A stretch of 64,000 nt of DNA from Novosphingobium indicum (GTDB taxonomy: Bacteria; Pseudomonadota; Alphaproteobacteria; Sphingomonadales; Sphingomonadaceae), in contig NZ_BMLK01000020.1 in assembly GCF_014645195.1 (NCBI RefSeq), forward strand, positions 19,709 to 83,708, given 5' to 3'. The notes beneath the pieces are model-generated. The model searched no databases and was not told the DNA's origin. It saw only the letters and a program-made list of their open reading frames with translations. A program made the translations under genes and the position numbers. This document shows positions 1-9,064 of the stretch, one piece after another; position 1 is the stretch's first letter, and the number at the start of each line of letters is the position of its first letter.

Positions 1-316
1 CCGCGCCCTTGGCCGGTTGCAGCATCCCCAGCATCATCACGAGCGCCAGCGGCACGAGGATCGAGATCATCGCCAGCGGGCCGAGTTCGAAATCGAGCGA
101 AAGCGCGATGATCAGCGGGGCCATCAGGTGGCCGGTGACGAGAATCGCGATGTAGGCCGGGAAGTCGTCCGCGCGCTGCGGCGTCAGGTCCAGCGTGCAG
201 ACAGGGCAGCGCTCCAGAGGCTTGAGCCACTTGCGAAACAGGTGGCCTTCTCCGCAGCGCGGGCACTTGCCGCGAATGCCGCGCAGCGCGGCCTGAACGA
301 AAGTGGCAGGTATCAT
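1..316 (-). CDS. DUF983 zinc-ribbon membrane protein, 3' end outside window
   Basis: The reading frame starts with ATG at 316 and runs off the left edge, so only the first 105 residues are visible. They show two CxxC pairs (Cys18/Cys21 and Cys37/Cys40) that would form a zinc ribbon. A hydrophobic stretch follows from about residue 54 to 75 and another begins near 80. This arrangement matches the DUF983 family of small inner-membrane proteins, whose function is not established. The gene lies downstream of a hairpin that ends the preceding cyclase gene, so it is probably transcribed separately. Confidence 0.75.
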   Translation of the reverse strand, partial: MIPATFVQAALRGIRGKCPRCGEGHLFRKWLKPLERCPVCTLDLTPQRADDFPAYIAILVTGHLMAPLIIALSLDFELGPLAMISILVPLALVMMLGMLQPAKGA

Positions 317-388
317 GGGGCTGCGCCTACAGCATGGGCGGCTGGCGGTGAAGCCGGAAATCCCGGTTGCACCTCGCCCGAACGTAAA

Positions 389-422
389 CCGGCCGGCTTC
401 CCGTGCGGAGGAAGCCGGCCGG
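389..422 (-). terminator. Hairpin terminator after the diguanylate cyclase gene
   Basis: A perfect 13-bp stem pairs 389-401 with 410-422 around an 8-base loop. On the minus strand it lies just after the stop at 438 and is followed by a short TTT. The T-run is weak, so this may be a leaky terminator. Confidence 0.6.
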
Positions 423-437
423 CCCGGGGGGAACTGT

Positions 438-1292
438 TTACTCCGCTGCCGAGACGTGAACGCGGTTGCGGCCGCCGTTCTTGGCGCCGTAGAGCGCCGC
501 GTCGGCCTGACGGATAACCTCGTCGAACTGCGCGAAGTCGCGGATCGAGGCGAGGCCGCAGGAGAACGTGACCGGCCAGCCCTGTTCGTCGAGCGTGCGA
601 TCGAGCGCGACCGAGGCGCGCAGGCGCTCCATGATCATGCGCGCCTCGTCGAGCATCGTATCGGGCAGGAGCACCGCGAACTCCTCGCCGCCCCAGCGGG
701 CGGAAAGGTCGGTCCGGCGCAGTTCGCTCTCCAGCCTGCCGGCCACGGTCTTCAGCACGACATCGCCGGCCTCGTGGTCGAACTGGTCGTTGATCAACTT
801 GAAGTGGTCGATGTCGATCAGGGCCAGCACGGCGGTCTGGTGCCCGAGCAGGATCTCGCGCGCCGAATCGGTGAAGCCGCGGCGGTTGCGAATGCCGGTC
901 AGTGGGTCGCGCTCGGCGGCATCGACGAGGCGTTTGATTCGAGCCGCCGATTCGTTGGCGGCCGTGGCGACACCGCCCAGCAGGCGGCCGACGAGATCGT
1001 CCGCGCCGCGCGGTATTTTCGCAATCGGTTCGCCGTCCTGGACCGAGCGCAGCATCTGCGTGGCCTCGGCAATGGGTGAGAGCAGGGCGCGGATGGCGGC
1101 GAGGCCCAGCCCGGTGCCGACCAGCGTTGCAGCCAGCAGCGTGAGCAGGGTGGTCACGTCCCAGTGTCCGGTGGCGGCTTGCAGGCCGACGTAGGCAATC
1201 AGCGGGAGGTGGACGGCGCCGAAGCAGATACACAGGATCCGCCATTCGTAGTGCTTCGGAAATAGAAAGGCCGTGGCGTTGTAGAAGCGCAT
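438..1292 (-). CDS. Membrane-anchored diguanylate cyclase (GGDEF domain)
   Basis: This 284-residue protein should make cyclic di-GMP from two GTP. Two hydrophobic segments (about 20-40 and 48-68) anchor it in the inner membrane, followed by a HAMP-like linker and the GGDEF domain from about residue 125. The active-site loop reads GGEEF at 201-205, an accepted active variant. An RxxD inhibitory site (RRTD, 192-195) sits five residues before it, so product inhibition is expected. There is no EAL or HD-GYP domain. It sits just downstream of dnaA and has its own downstream hairpin. Confidence 0.9.
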   Translation of the reverse strand: MRFYNATAFLFPKHYEWRILCICFGAVHLPLIAYVGLQAATGHWDVTTLLTLLAATLVGTGLGLAAIRALLSPIAEATQMLRSVQDGEPIAKIPRGADDLVGRLLGGVATAANESAARIKRLVDAAERDPLTGIRNRRGFTDSAREILLGHQTAVLALIDIDHFKLINDQFDHEAGDVVLKTVAGRLESELRRTDLSARWGGEEFAVLLPDTMLDEARMIMERLRASVALDRTLDEQGWPVTFSCGLASIRDFAQFDEVIRQADAALYGAKNGGRNRVHVSAAE

Positions 1293-1474
1293 GGGGGGAT
1301 TGCCTCTTCCAGTTACGATGACTGCGAAAAGATCGCAGGGTGTGACTGTGACGCTGCGCCTTATCCCTTAGTAAAGTGTTAAGACCTTCGGCCAGAAAGC
1401 CCGGAATTCCGGGAAATATCGATTGCACATCACGTAAGTATTTGGTCCGAAGTGCAGTGGAGTTTGAGCCGGAT

Positions 1475-1521
1475 GTGAAAAAGCCTGCGAGGGGCAGACG
1501 CCGCCTCGCAGGCTTTTTCAC
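1475..1521 (-). terminator. Strong intrinsic terminator of dnaA
   Basis: An 18-bp perfect stem pairs 1475-1492 with 1504-1521 around an 11-base loop. Both arms carry runs of five A or T, so it can work in either direction. It begins about 40 bases after the dnaA stop codon. Confidence 0.92.
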
Positions 1522-1558
1522 AGTGTCTTTCGGTATCAAGCCCGGTCGGGCCGACGGC

Positions 1559-2992
1559 TCAGCTTTCCAGCTGGCGCAGCAGCGAGCGGACGTCACCGTC
1601 CATGTCGGCATCGCGCGTGCGCAGTTCCTCGATGAGGCGCACGGCGTGGATCACGGTGGAGTGATCGCGCCCGCCGAACTTGCGGCCGATCTCCGGGTAG
1701 GAGCGCGGGGTGAGCACCTTGGCGAGGTACATCGCCACCTGGCGCGGACGCACGACGGCGCGGGCGCGGCGCTTGGAGCTCATCTCGGTGCGGTCGATGC
1801 GATAGAACTGGCAGACCGTGCGCTGGATCTCGTCGATGGTGATCCGGCGGCGGTTGGCCGAGAGGATGTCGGTGAGCTGTTCCTCGGCCAGCTGCAGCGA
1901 GACTTCCTGCCCGGTGAGCTGGGCATAGGCGATCAGCTTGTTGAGGCCGCCCACAAGCTCGCGCACGTTGCGGTTGATGGTGCGTGCGAGGAACTCGATC
2001 ACGTCGGCCGGCACCTCGATCGAGGCGAAGCGCTGGAGGCGGTTCTCGAGGATCGAGCGGCGCAGTTCGATGTCGGCCGGCAGGATGTCGGCGACCAGAC
2101 CCATCGACAGGCGGCTGAGCAGGCGCGGTTCGACCCCGTCGAGCGCCTGCGGCGCGCGGTCGGCGGCAAAGACGAGGCGCTTGCCCTCGGCCAAGAGCGC
2201 ATCGATCGTGTAGAGCAGCTCTTCCTGCGCCGAAGCCTTGCCGATGATGAACTGGATGTCGTCCACCAGCAGCAGGTCGAAGCCGCGCAGGCGGGCCTTG
2301 AACTCGATCATCTGGTTCTGGCGCAGCGCCTGGACGAACTCGACCATGAAGCGCTCGGCAGAGCAGTAGAAGATCCGCGCATGCGGGTGGTTGGCGAGAT
2401 AGGCATGGCCGATCGCGTGCAGCAGGTGCGTCTTGCCCTGGCCGGTGGCGGCCTTGAGATAAAGCGGCGAGAACTGCGGCTTTTCGGTCGCGGCCATGCG
2501 CTGCGCGGCGTTGAATGCCAGCACGTTGGCAGTGCCGGTCACGAAGCTGGCGAACGTCTGCGATGCGTCGATGCCTGCCGGGCCCTGACCCAGCGAGGCG
2601 AACGATTCGCCTGCCAGTGCCGCCGACAGCGGATCGGACGAACCCTGCGCCGAATCATTGGCCGGCGCGCTCGAGGGACGGCCACCGCCACCCAGGCGCA
2701 GCTCAGGCAGCTGGCGGCGGCCCGGATGCACGAGAATGCGCACGTGGCGCACGTCCGGACGCGCGATCTTCCAGGCCAGCGAGAGGCGATCGGCGAAACG
2801 ATCGTTGACCCAGTTTGCCGAGAATTCGGTCGGCAGATAGAGGTCGAGCGTGCCGGTTTCCTTGCAGTAGTTACCCGGCTGAATCGGCCGGATCCACTGG
2901 CTGTGAACCTGGTGCCCCAGGTCCTTGCGCAGGCCCTGGCTGATGTCTGCCCAGTCGGCCGCCAGATTCACGGCTTCCTGATCCTCTTCCAT
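1559..2992 (-). CDS. dnaA: Chromosomal replication initiator protein DnaA
   Basis: DnaA binds DnaA boxes at the origin and opens the duplex using ATP. With the ATG at 2992 the protein has 477 residues. Domain I occupies roughly 1-90 and is followed by a variable glycine/serine-rich linker. The AAA+ core has Walker A (AATGQGKT, about 181-188) and Walker B (LLVDDIQF, about 241-248). The C-terminal DNA-binding domain contains the DnaA signature GGRDHSTVIHAVR. The same frame stays open to a GTG at 3058, which would add 22 polar residues; the ATG was preferred because domain I begins immediately after it. The gene is monocistronic with a strong terminator. Confidence 0.95.
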   Translation of the reverse strand: MEEDQEAVNLAADWADISQGLRKDLGHQVHSQWIRPIQPGNYCKETGTLDLYLPTEFSANWVNDRFADRLSLAWKIARPDVRHVRILVHPGRRQLPELRLGGGGRPSSAPANDSAQGSSDPLSAALAGESFASLGQGPAGIDASQTFASFVTGTANVLAFNAAQRMAATEKPQFSPLYLKAATGQGKTHLLHAIGHAYLANHPHARIFYCSAERFMVEFVQALRQNQMIEFKARLRGFDLLLVDDIQFIIGKASAQEELLYTIDALLAEGKRLVFAADRAPQALDGVEPRLLSRLSMGLVADILPADIELRRSILENRLQRFASIEVPADVIEFLARTINRNVRELVGGLNKLIAYAQLTGQEVSLQLAEEQLTDILSANRRRITIDEIQRTVCQFYRIDRTEMSSKRRARAVVRPRQVAMYLAKVLTPRSYPEIGRKFGGRDHSTVIHAVRLIEELRTRDADMDGDVRSLLRQLES

Positions 2993-3144
2993 CACTACTC
3001 GCACCGCCTTCGACTTTCTGTTCGTTGAATTTGTGTTTTGACCCGATGACCCTGACACCCGCTCGAACTCCCCTGGTTCGTGTGTGACCCCAGCAGCCGT
3101 TTTGGAACCGTATCGCTACGAGAGAAGCAAAAGAACCTCACACC

Positions 3145-3160
3145 GCAAACGCCTGTTTGC
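3145..3160. repeat. Perfect short inverted repeat upstream of dnaA
   Basis: GCAAAC at 3145-3150 and GTTTGC at 3155-3160 flank a 4-base spacer about 150 bp upstream of the chosen dnaA start. It could be an operator or part of the dnaA leader; no binding protein is suggested by the sequence. Confidence 0.35.
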
Positions 3161-3415
3161 AGCTTTCGTCGTGCGTTCTATCGTAATTACCCCGGCCGGT
3201 TCCGCGACGGCCGAGCGCCCTTCTAAGGAGAGGTTCGGGCAGCGCGCAATACGGGCTTAGCCAAATAAATAAAATTATGCCGGTTGACACAAGGATGCCT
3301 GCGGGATTTCACCGACAAAATTTTTTTATCTAAAAAAATCAATGTGTTCTGCGATGCGGTGGAACGAATCGTAGGGTTTCCGGGCATTTGCTGGCGATCA
3401 TGCGGCAACGCAGCA

Positions 3416-3456
3416 GAAACAAAAACGGAGCCGGAAGCGATGCTTCCTGCCCCGTT
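3416..3456 (-). terminator. Intrinsic terminator of rpsT
   Basis: An imperfect stem pairs 3424-3438 with 3442-3456 around a 3-base loop with two mismatches. On the minus strand it is followed by a T-rich run (TTTTTGTTT). It lies about 65 bases after the rpsT stop. Confidence 0.8.
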
Positions 3457-3519
3457 CCTGTTTCGTGCTTAAAACAGGTGTCTGGCACCTGCCTCCCGAG
3501 CGCCGAATCGATGCTCCGA

Positions 3520-3780
3520 TCAGAGCGCCGAGACGCGCTTGGACAGACGCGACATTTTGCGCGCTGCGGTGTTCTTGTGCACCACGCCGCGGGCAACACC
3601 GCGCGCCAGTTCCGGCTGCATTTCCTTGAGGGCAGCCGAAGCAGCGGTCTTGTCGCCGCCGGCGATGGCGCTCTCGACCTTCTTCACGAAGGTGCGGATG
3701 CGGCTCATGCGGTTGGTATTGATCAGAGCGCGACGCTCGTTGCGACGGATGCGCTTGCGGGCTTGCGGCGTATTGGCCAT
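3520..3780 (-). CDS. rpsT: 30S ribosomal protein S20
   Basis: This 86-residue, strongly basic, all-helical protein binds 16S rRNA during assembly of the small ribosomal subunit. It begins MANTPQARKRIRRNERR, typical of bacterial S20, and has the usual length. The ATG at 3780 is preceded by AGGAA at good spacing. The frame remains open to 3891, but that extension lacks family similarity. It is a single-gene unit between mutM and dnaA with its own terminator. Confidence 0.96.
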   Translation of the reverse strand: MANTPQARKRIRRNERRALINTNRMSRIRTFVKKVESAIAGGDKTAASAALKEMQPELARGVARGVVHKNTAARKMSRLSKRVSAL

Positions 3781-3915
3781 CGAATTTCCTCTGTCTGGCC
3801 GCCGTGCGGCCCCATTGCCTGTCGAATCTGAAGATGGCGAGCGGACTCGCCGGAAAGCGCGCCCCTTAACGTCGACCCCGCGTTGCGTCAAGCCGGATGC
3901 GCAGCGCGAACCCGC

Positions 3916-4728
3916 TCATTTCTGGCATTTGCGGCACCAGAAGGTGCTGCGCCCACCCTGCACGAAGCGCAGGACCGGCGCCCCGCAGGCGCAGGGCTGC
4001 CCCTCGCGGCCATAGACCTGCCAGGAGGCGGCAAAGTATCCCAACTCCCCCGTAGGCTGCGCATAGTCGCGAATGGTCGAGCCGCCTGCGGCAATCGATT
4101 CGCCCAGCACGGTGCGGATATCGGGCACCAGCCGGGCGAGGGCGGGCAGCGATACCCGCCCCGCTGCCTTGTCCGGACGGATACCCGAACGGAAGAGCGC
4201 CTCGCACACGTAGATATTGCCGAGCCCGGCCACGATGCCCTGGTCGAGCAGCATCTGCTTGATGGGGGCGATTCGGCCCTTGAAGGCGCGCTTGAGATGC
4301 TGCGGGTTGAGATCGGGCCCCAGAGGTTCCGGACCCATCCCGGCAAACGGACCCCAGGCTTCCAGCCCTTCCGTGGGGACCAGATCGACCGAGCCGAAGC
4401 GGCGGGCATCGTTGAGCGCCAGAACGTGACCCGATTCGGTTTCCATCACGAGGTGGTCGTGCTTCTCGGGCTGCTCGGGCTCTATCCGCCACCGGCCGGA
4501 CATGCCGAGGTGAAAGACCATGGTGGTCTCGCGGTCGGTATGGATCAGCCCGTACTTGGCGCGCCGCCCCATCGCGGTGACGCGCGCGCCGGTCAGCGTC
4601 TGGACGAGATCGGGTGGGAAGGGCCGGCGCAAGTCGGGCCGGTTGACCTGAACGCGCGCGATTCGCTCGCCCTCGAGAAAACGGGCAAGTCCGCGAACAG
4701 TGGTTTCGACTTCGGGAAGTTCTGGCAT
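3916..4728 (-). CDS. mutM: Formamidopyrimidine-DNA glycosylase (Fpg/MutM)
   Basis: MutM removes oxidised purines such as 8-oxoguanine and cuts the abasic strand. The 270-residue protein begins MPELPEVETT, giving the catalytic Pro2 and Glu3, with the conserved lysine at 58 in RRAKYG. The C-terminal zinc finger ends in CRKC (265-268). Its first pair reads CAC (246-248), that is CxC rather than the common CxxC; this may be lineage-specific. Length is normal. The 5' side is a short gap containing a palindromic repeat. Confidence 0.96.
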   Translation of the reverse strand: MPELPEVETTVRGLARFLEGERIARVQVNRPDLRRPFPPDLVQTLTGARVTAMGRRAKYGLIHTDRETTMVFHLGMSGRWRIEPEQPEKHDHLVMETESGHVLALNDARRFGSVDLVPTEGLEAWGPFAGMGPEPLGPDLNPQHLKRAFKGRIAPIKQMLLDQGIVAGLGNIYVCEALFRSGIRPDKAAGRVSLPALARLVPDIRTVLGESIAAGGSTIRDYAQPTGELGYFAASWQVYGREGQPCACGAPVLRFVQGGRSTFWCRKCQK

Positions 4729-4782
4729 TTGCCGAGGCGTTAGCGCGATCGGCGGAGCCTGTCATGAGGCGATCCGCAAGCT

Positions 4783-4858
4783 GTCATCCCGGCGCAAGCT
4801 GGGATCGCTCTCGATGTTGCGCCTTGCTCACAGCGATCCCAGCCTGCGCCGGGATGAC
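4783..4858. repeat. REP-like palindromic extragenic repeat, copy 1
   Basis: Arms of 27 bp (4783-4809 and 4832-4858) form an inverted repeat with a single mismatch, beginning GTCATCCCGGCGC. It lies between mutM and the hydrolase gene, outside coding sequence. Related copies are at 5861-5936 and, in diverged form, 9065-9123. Confidence 0.75.
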
Positions 4859-4879
4859 GAGCTTCCTTTTGGGGAGCGT

Positions 4880-5812
4880 TTACTCCGCAGGTCGCGGCGG
4901 GAGCGGGTAGACGATGAAATCCGCGTGACGGTCGATTTTCGGCTCCGGGCCGGCATTGGCGGCCGCTTGCTGCAGTTCGGTGATCACGGTGGGCGGGAGG
5001 GGCAAGGCATGCTCCGAGGGATGCTCCGGCGCCTGCATCGCGTAGTCCTCGCCCGGCGTCGTTGTCATCTCGATATGCGCGCCCAGCAGCGCCCGGATCG
5101 GGTGAGTCCTGGCGAAGGCGGCCAGCCGGTCGGCGCTCGCGCGGAACGTGTCGAACTCGCCGTGCGGCACGTAGAGGCGGCCCGGATAGAGCATGTCGCC
5201 CGAGAAGAGCAGCTTGGTGCGCTCATCGTAGACCATGATGTGCGCGGGCTGATGGCCGGGCGTCGGGATAATGTCGAGCACGCGTCCGCCGAGATCGAAT
5301 CGCGCCGTGTCGCTCGGCCAGCCGTCGCCCATGCCGAAGAAGGCGGCGACCTGTTCGGGTGCGAGACCGACAACATCGGTGTTCGGCCGGTCGCGGAATT
5401 CCTCGTCCCCGGCGTGGTGATCGCCGTGCCCGTGCGAATGGGCGACGATCAGGCGAATCGGATGGTCGCCGTGGGCAGCTTGCCACTGACTGACCAGTCC
5501 ATCGATGGTCGGGCGGATCTTGAGCCCTCCGGCACCCGAATCGATCAGAATCGCCCTTTCGTTGCCGAACAGCAGGTAGAGAAACGGCGCTTCGAAGTTG
5601 GTCTTCACCGACTGGCGGATGACGAAAGTGTCCGCATCGATCTGCTGGACCTGCATTTCCGGCTCGCTCTCGGTCGTGCCGTCGATCCAGTGTTCGAATT
5701 GCGGCGCTTCGGGCGGCACGGGCGAGGTCGCTACAAGCAGGGCGGCACCGGCCGGCAGGAGCAGGCGGGCGAGAAGGGCGAGGGGGCCGGCGGCGCGCGG
5801 GAGAGTCTGCAT
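4880..5812 (-). CDS. Secreted metallo-beta-lactamase-fold hydrolase
   Basis: This 310-residue protein has an N-terminal hydrophobic segment (about 8-30) that looks like a signal peptide or anchor. The MBL-fold zinc motif HSHGHGDH lies at 125-132, with further likely ligands in PTPGHQPAH and FSGD. These residues support a two-metal hydrolase acting in the periplasm. The substrate cannot be read from the sequence; lactonase, thioesterase and phosphodiesterase activities all occur in this superfamily. REP-like repeats lie on both sides, so it is probably an independent unit rather than part of the formate dehydrogenase operon. Confidence 0.8.
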   Translation of the reverse strand: MQTLPRAAGPLALLARLLLPAGAALLVATSPVPPEAPQFEHWIDGTTESEPEMQVQQIDADTFVIRQSVKTNFEAPFLYLLFGNERAILIDSGAGGLKIRPTIDGLVSQWQAAHGDHPIRLIVAHSHGHGDHHAGDEEFRDRPNTDVVGLAPEQVAAFFGMGDGWPSDTARFDLGGRVLDIIPTPGHQPAHIMVYDERTKLLFSGDMLYPGRLYVPHGEFDTFRASADRLAAFARTHPIRALLGAHIEMTTTPGEDYAMQAPEHPSEHALPLPPTVITELQQAAANAGPEPKIDRHADFIVYPLPPRPAE

Positions 5813-5860
5813 GAGGCCAGCGTATGCGTAATATCAATTTACGCAAGTGTAATACTGGAC

Positions 5861-5936
5861 GTCATCCCAGCGAAGGCTGGGATCGTTTCGGGCCAAGCGC
5901 AACATTGAGAGCGATCCCAGCCCGCGCCGGGATGGC
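5861..5936. repeat. REP-like palindromic extragenic repeat, copy 2
   Basis: The left arm 5861-5887 (GTCATCCCAGCGAAGGC and onward) and the right arm 5910-5936 form an imperfect palindrome of the same family as copy 1. It sits between fdsD and the MBL-fold gene and may also help end fds transcription. Confidence 0.7.
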
Positions 5937-5939
5937 CGG

Positions 5940-6185
5940 TCAATCGAGAGGCTGTTCTTCCCCCAGGCGCCGGAACACGGCGCGTGCGGCCTCGGAAAGG
6001 GGTACGCCCGGCACGTCGGCCATGGCAGCCGCGCGGGCTTTCATGCCCGGGTCCCAGTAGAGCCCGATATGCTGGGCGGTCGCCTCTATGGCCTCTTCGT
6101 CGCCCCTCGTTGCGAAATTGCGCAGGATATGCTCGGCCATATAGGCGAGGCGCTCGTCGGTACTCATCATTGCATGATCACTCAT
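5940..6185 (-). CDS. fdsD: NAD-dependent formate dehydrogenase subunit delta
   Basis: This 81-residue soluble protein matches FdsD, the small subunit or assembly partner at the end of fds operons. It has the family's typical features: a helical N-terminal half (residues 8-26) and the segment GLYWDPGMKARAA in the middle. Its ATG at 6185 overlaps the fdsA stop as ATGA, which indicates translational coupling. A second in-frame start (ATGATG, residues 6-7) is possible but would lose the overlap. Confidence 0.9.
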   Translation of the reverse strand: MSDHAMMSTDERLAYMAEHILRNFATRGDEEAIEATAQHIGLYWDPGMKARAAAMADVPGVPLSEAARAVFRRLGEEQPLD

Positions 6186-9022
6186 TCCGCGGGCTCGACC
6201 GTGGCGATGCGGCGGCTGCGGTCGGACTGCTCACGATAGCGTGTTTGCCAGTCCGAGGGACCATTCGAGGGCATGACCTGAACGGCGGTCACCTTGTATT
6301 CCGGGCAGTTCGTCGCCCAGTCCGAGAAATCGGTGGTGATGACGTTGGCCTGCGTGTCGGGGTGGTGGAAGGTCGTATAGACGACGCCCGGCGCGACGCG
6401 GTCGGTGATCAGCGCGCGCAGGGCGGTCTCGCCTGCACGGCTGCGCAGGGCCACCCAGTCGCCATCGCGGATGCCCCGGTTCTCGGCATCGTGGGGGTGG
6501 ATCTCCAGCCGGTCTTCCGCATGCCAGGCGCCGTTTTCGGTGCGCCGCGTCTGCGCGCCGACATTGTACTGGCTGAGGATGCGGCCCGTGGTGAGCAGCA
6601 GCGGGAAGCGCGGGCCGGTCCGCTCGTCGGTGGGGACATAGTCGGTGACGACGAAGAGACCCTTGCCGCGTACGAAGTGGTCGAGGTGCATCGTCGGCGT
6701 GCCCTCGGGCGCCGCCGCGTTCATCGGCCACTGCACCGATCCGCGCTCTTCCAGCACATCGAAGGAAACGCCTGCGAAAGTCGGCGTCAGCCGCGCAATC
6801 TCGTCCATCACTTGTGAGGGGTGGGTGTAGGTCCAGTCCAGCCCCATGGCGTTCGCCACGAGCTGGACGACTTCCCAGTCCGCGTACCCGTTCTTCGGCT
6901 CCATCACCTTGCGCACCATCTGGATGCGGCGTTCGGCATTGGTGAACGTGCCGTCCTTCTCGAGGAAGGTAGAGCCCGGCAGAAAGACGTGCGCGTAATT
7001 GGCGGTCTCGTTGAGGAAGATGTCCTGCACGACGACGCATTCCATCGCCGCAAGGCCCGCCGCGACGTGCTTCGTGTTGGGGTCGGACTGGAGGATGTCC
7101 TCGCCCTGGATGAAGATGCCCTTGAAGATGCCGTCGGTCGCGGCATCGAGCATGTTGTTGATGCGCAGGCCCGGCTCGGCATCGAGCACGGTGCCCCAGT
7201 CCGCTTCGAACAGCGCGCGGGTGGCGCTGTCGGAGACGTGGCGATAGCCGGGCAGTTCGTGCGGGAAGCTGCCCATGTCGCACGAGCCCTGCACGTTGTT
7301 CTGCCCGCGCAGCGGATTCACGCCGGCGCCGGGCTTGCCGACATTGCCGGTCGCCATCGCGAGGTTGGCGATGGCCATGACGGTCGAGGAGCCCTGCGAG
7401 TGCTCGGTGACGCCGAGGCCGTAGTAGATCGCGCCGTTGCCGCCGGTGGCATAGAGCCGGGCGGCGGCGCGCAGGTCGGCGGCGGGTACGCAGGTGAGAT
7501 CCTCGATGGCTTCGGGCGAGCGGGCGGGTTCGGAGACGAAGGCGGCCCATTCCCCGTATGCCTCGCCGTCGCAGCGCTCGCGCACATAAACCTCGTCCAC
7601 CAGCCCCTCGGTGACGATCACGTGCGCCATGGCGGTGAGCAGCGCGACATTGGTGCCCGGGCGCAGCGGCAGGTGGTGCGCGGCCTCGATATGCGGCGAG
7701 CGCACGAGGTCGATGCGGCGCGGGTCGACGACGATCAGCCTGGCGCCCTCCCGCAAGCGCCGCTTCATCCGGCTGGCGAAGACGGGGTGCCCGTCGGTCG
7801 GGTTGGCGCCGATGACGAGGATCACGTCCGCCTGCTCGACGCTGTCGAAATCCTGCGTGCCCGCCGAGGTGCCGAAGGTGGTCTTGAGCCCGTATCCGGT
7901 CGGCGAGTGGCAGACGCGCGCGCAGGTATCGACGTTGTTGTTGCCGAAGCCCTGCCGGATCAGCTTCTGGACGAGGTAGGTCTCCTCGTTGGTGCAGCGG
8001 CTGGAGGTGATGCCGCCGATCGCGCGGGTGCCGTAGCTGCTCTGGATGCGGCGGAATTCGGAGGCGACATGGGCGATCGCCTCGTCCCACGAAACCTCGC
8101 GCCAGGGCTCATCGACCGAAGCGCGGACCATCGGATTGAGGATGCGGTCGCGGTGCTGGGCATAGCCCCAGGCGAAACGGCCTTTCACGCAGGAGTGGCC
8201 GTGATTGGCCTTGCCTTCCTTCCAGGGCACCATGCGCACTAGCTCCTCGCCGCGCATCTCGGCGCGGAACGTGCAGCCGACGCCGCAATAGGCGCACGTA
8301 GTGACGACGGCGCGGTCTGGCGTGCCCTTGTCGATGACGGTGTTCTCGATCAGCGCCGAAGTCGGGCAGGCCTGCACGCAGGCGCCGCAGGACACGCATT
8401 CGGAGGACAGGAAATCCTCGTCCTGGCTTGCCGCGATCTTGCTTGCGAAACCGCGCCCGTCGACGGTCAGCGCCAGCGTGCCCTGCACTTCGTCGCAGGC
8501 GCGCACGCAGCGCGAGCAGACGATGCACTTGGCCGGATCGAAGGTGAAGTAGGGGTTGCTCTCGTCCTTGCAGCTTTCGAGGTGATTGGCGCCTTCATAG
8601 CCGAAGCGCACATCGCGCAGGCCCACCGCGCCCGCCTGATCCTGCAACTCGCAATCACCGTTGGCGGGGCAGGTGAGGCAGTCGAGCGGGTGGTCGGAGA
8701 TATAGAGCTCCATCACCCCGCGCCGCAGCTTGCGTAACTTGTCGGTCTCGGTGCGCACGACCATGTCCGGCGCGACCGGAGTGGTGCAGGAGGCGGGATA
8801 GCCTTTGCGGCCCTCGATCTCGACAAGGCACATGCGGCACGAGCCGAAGCTCTCGAGGCTGTCGGTGGCGCAGAGCTTGGGGATCGCGGTATCGACCATG
8901 GCCGCCGCGCGCATAATCGAGGTTCCGGCGGGAACCGAGACCGGCTGGCCGTCGATGGTGAGCGATACGGCCTCGCCCGTTGCTTTCGGGGTGCCGAAGT
9001 CCTTTTCGCGGGTGAACGTCAT
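6182..9022 (-). CDS. fdsA: NAD-dependent formate dehydrogenase alpha subunit (molybdenum catalytic subunit)
   Basis: FdsA oxidises formate to CO2 at a bis-molybdopterin centre in a soluble NAD-linked complex. The 946-residue protein begins with a 2Fe-2S ferredoxin domain (CxxxxxxxxxxCxxC pattern around residues 50-80) and a HxxxCxxCxxxxxC cluster. Two 4Fe-4S motifs follow (CIVCSRCVRAC and CVSCGACVQAC). A further 4Fe-4S site (CAYCGVGC) opens the molybdopterin domain. The metal ligand is the cysteine in RVCHSPTGYG, so this is the cysteine rather than selenocysteine form. The C-terminal pterin-binding domain is complete. The gene is separated from fdsB by about 175 bp. Confidence 0.95.
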   Translation of the reverse strand: MTFTREKDFGTPKATGEAVSLTIDGQPVSVPAGTSIMRAAAMVDTAIPKLCATDSLESFGSCRMCLVEIEGRKGYPASCTTPVAPDMVVRTETDKLRKLRRGVMELYISDHPLDCLTCPANGDCELQDQAGAVGLRDVRFGYEGANHLESCKDESNPYFTFDPAKCIVCSRCVRACDEVQGTLALTVDGRGFASKIAASQDEDFLSSECVSCGACVQACPTSALIENTVIDKGTPDRAVVTTCAYCGVGCTFRAEMRGEELVRMVPWKEGKANHGHSCVKGRFAWGYAQHRDRILNPMVRASVDEPWREVSWDEAIAHVASEFRRIQSSYGTRAIGGITSSRCTNEETYLVQKLIRQGFGNNNVDTCARVCHSPTGYGLKTTFGTSAGTQDFDSVEQADVILVIGANPTDGHPVFASRMKRRLREGARLIVVDPRRIDLVRSPHIEAAHHLPLRPGTNVALLTAMAHVIVTEGLVDEVYVRERCDGEAYGEWAAFVSEPARSPEAIEDLTCVPAADLRAAARLYATGGNGAIYYGLGVTEHSQGSSTVMAIANLAMATGNVGKPGAGVNPLRGQNNVQGSCDMGSFPHELPGYRHVSDSATRALFEADWGTVLDAEPGLRINNMLDAATDGIFKGIFIQGEDILQSDPNTKHVAAGLAAMECVVVQDIFLNETANYAHVFLPGSTFLEKDGTFTNAERRIQMVRKVMEPKNGYADWEVVQLVANAMGLDWTYTHPSQVMDEIARLTPTFAGVSFDVLEERGSVQWPMNAAAPEGTPTMHLDHFVRGKGLFVVTDYVPTDERTGPRFPLLLTTGRILSQYNVGAQTRRTENGAWHAEDRLEIHPHDAENRGIRDGDWVALRSRAGETALRALITDRVAPGVVYTTFHHPDTQANVITTDFSDWATNCPEYKVTAVQVMPSNGPSDWQTRYREQSDRSRRIATVEPAE

Positions 9023-9064
9023 GGGTCTTACTCACCTGAATCCGAAGTGTGCATCCCTAGTCCC

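Larger units (their letters stand above)
2993..3519. other. Intergenic region between dnaA and rpsT
   Basis: No convincing gene is present. The stretch carries the dnaA upstream region, a 16-bp inverted repeat at 3145-3160, an AT-rich patch at about 3258-3345 and the rpsT terminator. No cluster of TTATCCACA-like DnaA boxes was seen, so nothing marks it as the replication origin. Confidence 0.6.

Noticed and set aside
1376..3028. 550-residue open frame on the plus strand opposite dnaA
   Set aside because: It is antisense to a well-supported dnaA and is produced by high-GC codon bias; the translated sequence has no recognisable domain.
3284..3472. 62-residue open frame in the AT-rich patch upstream of dnaA
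   Set aside because: It crosses the rpsT terminator and has no supporting start context.
2993..3519. Possible replication origin next to dnaA
   Set aside because: No cluster of DnaA boxes or AT-rich unwinding element with flanking boxes was seen. dnaA is often far from the origin in alphaproteobacteria.
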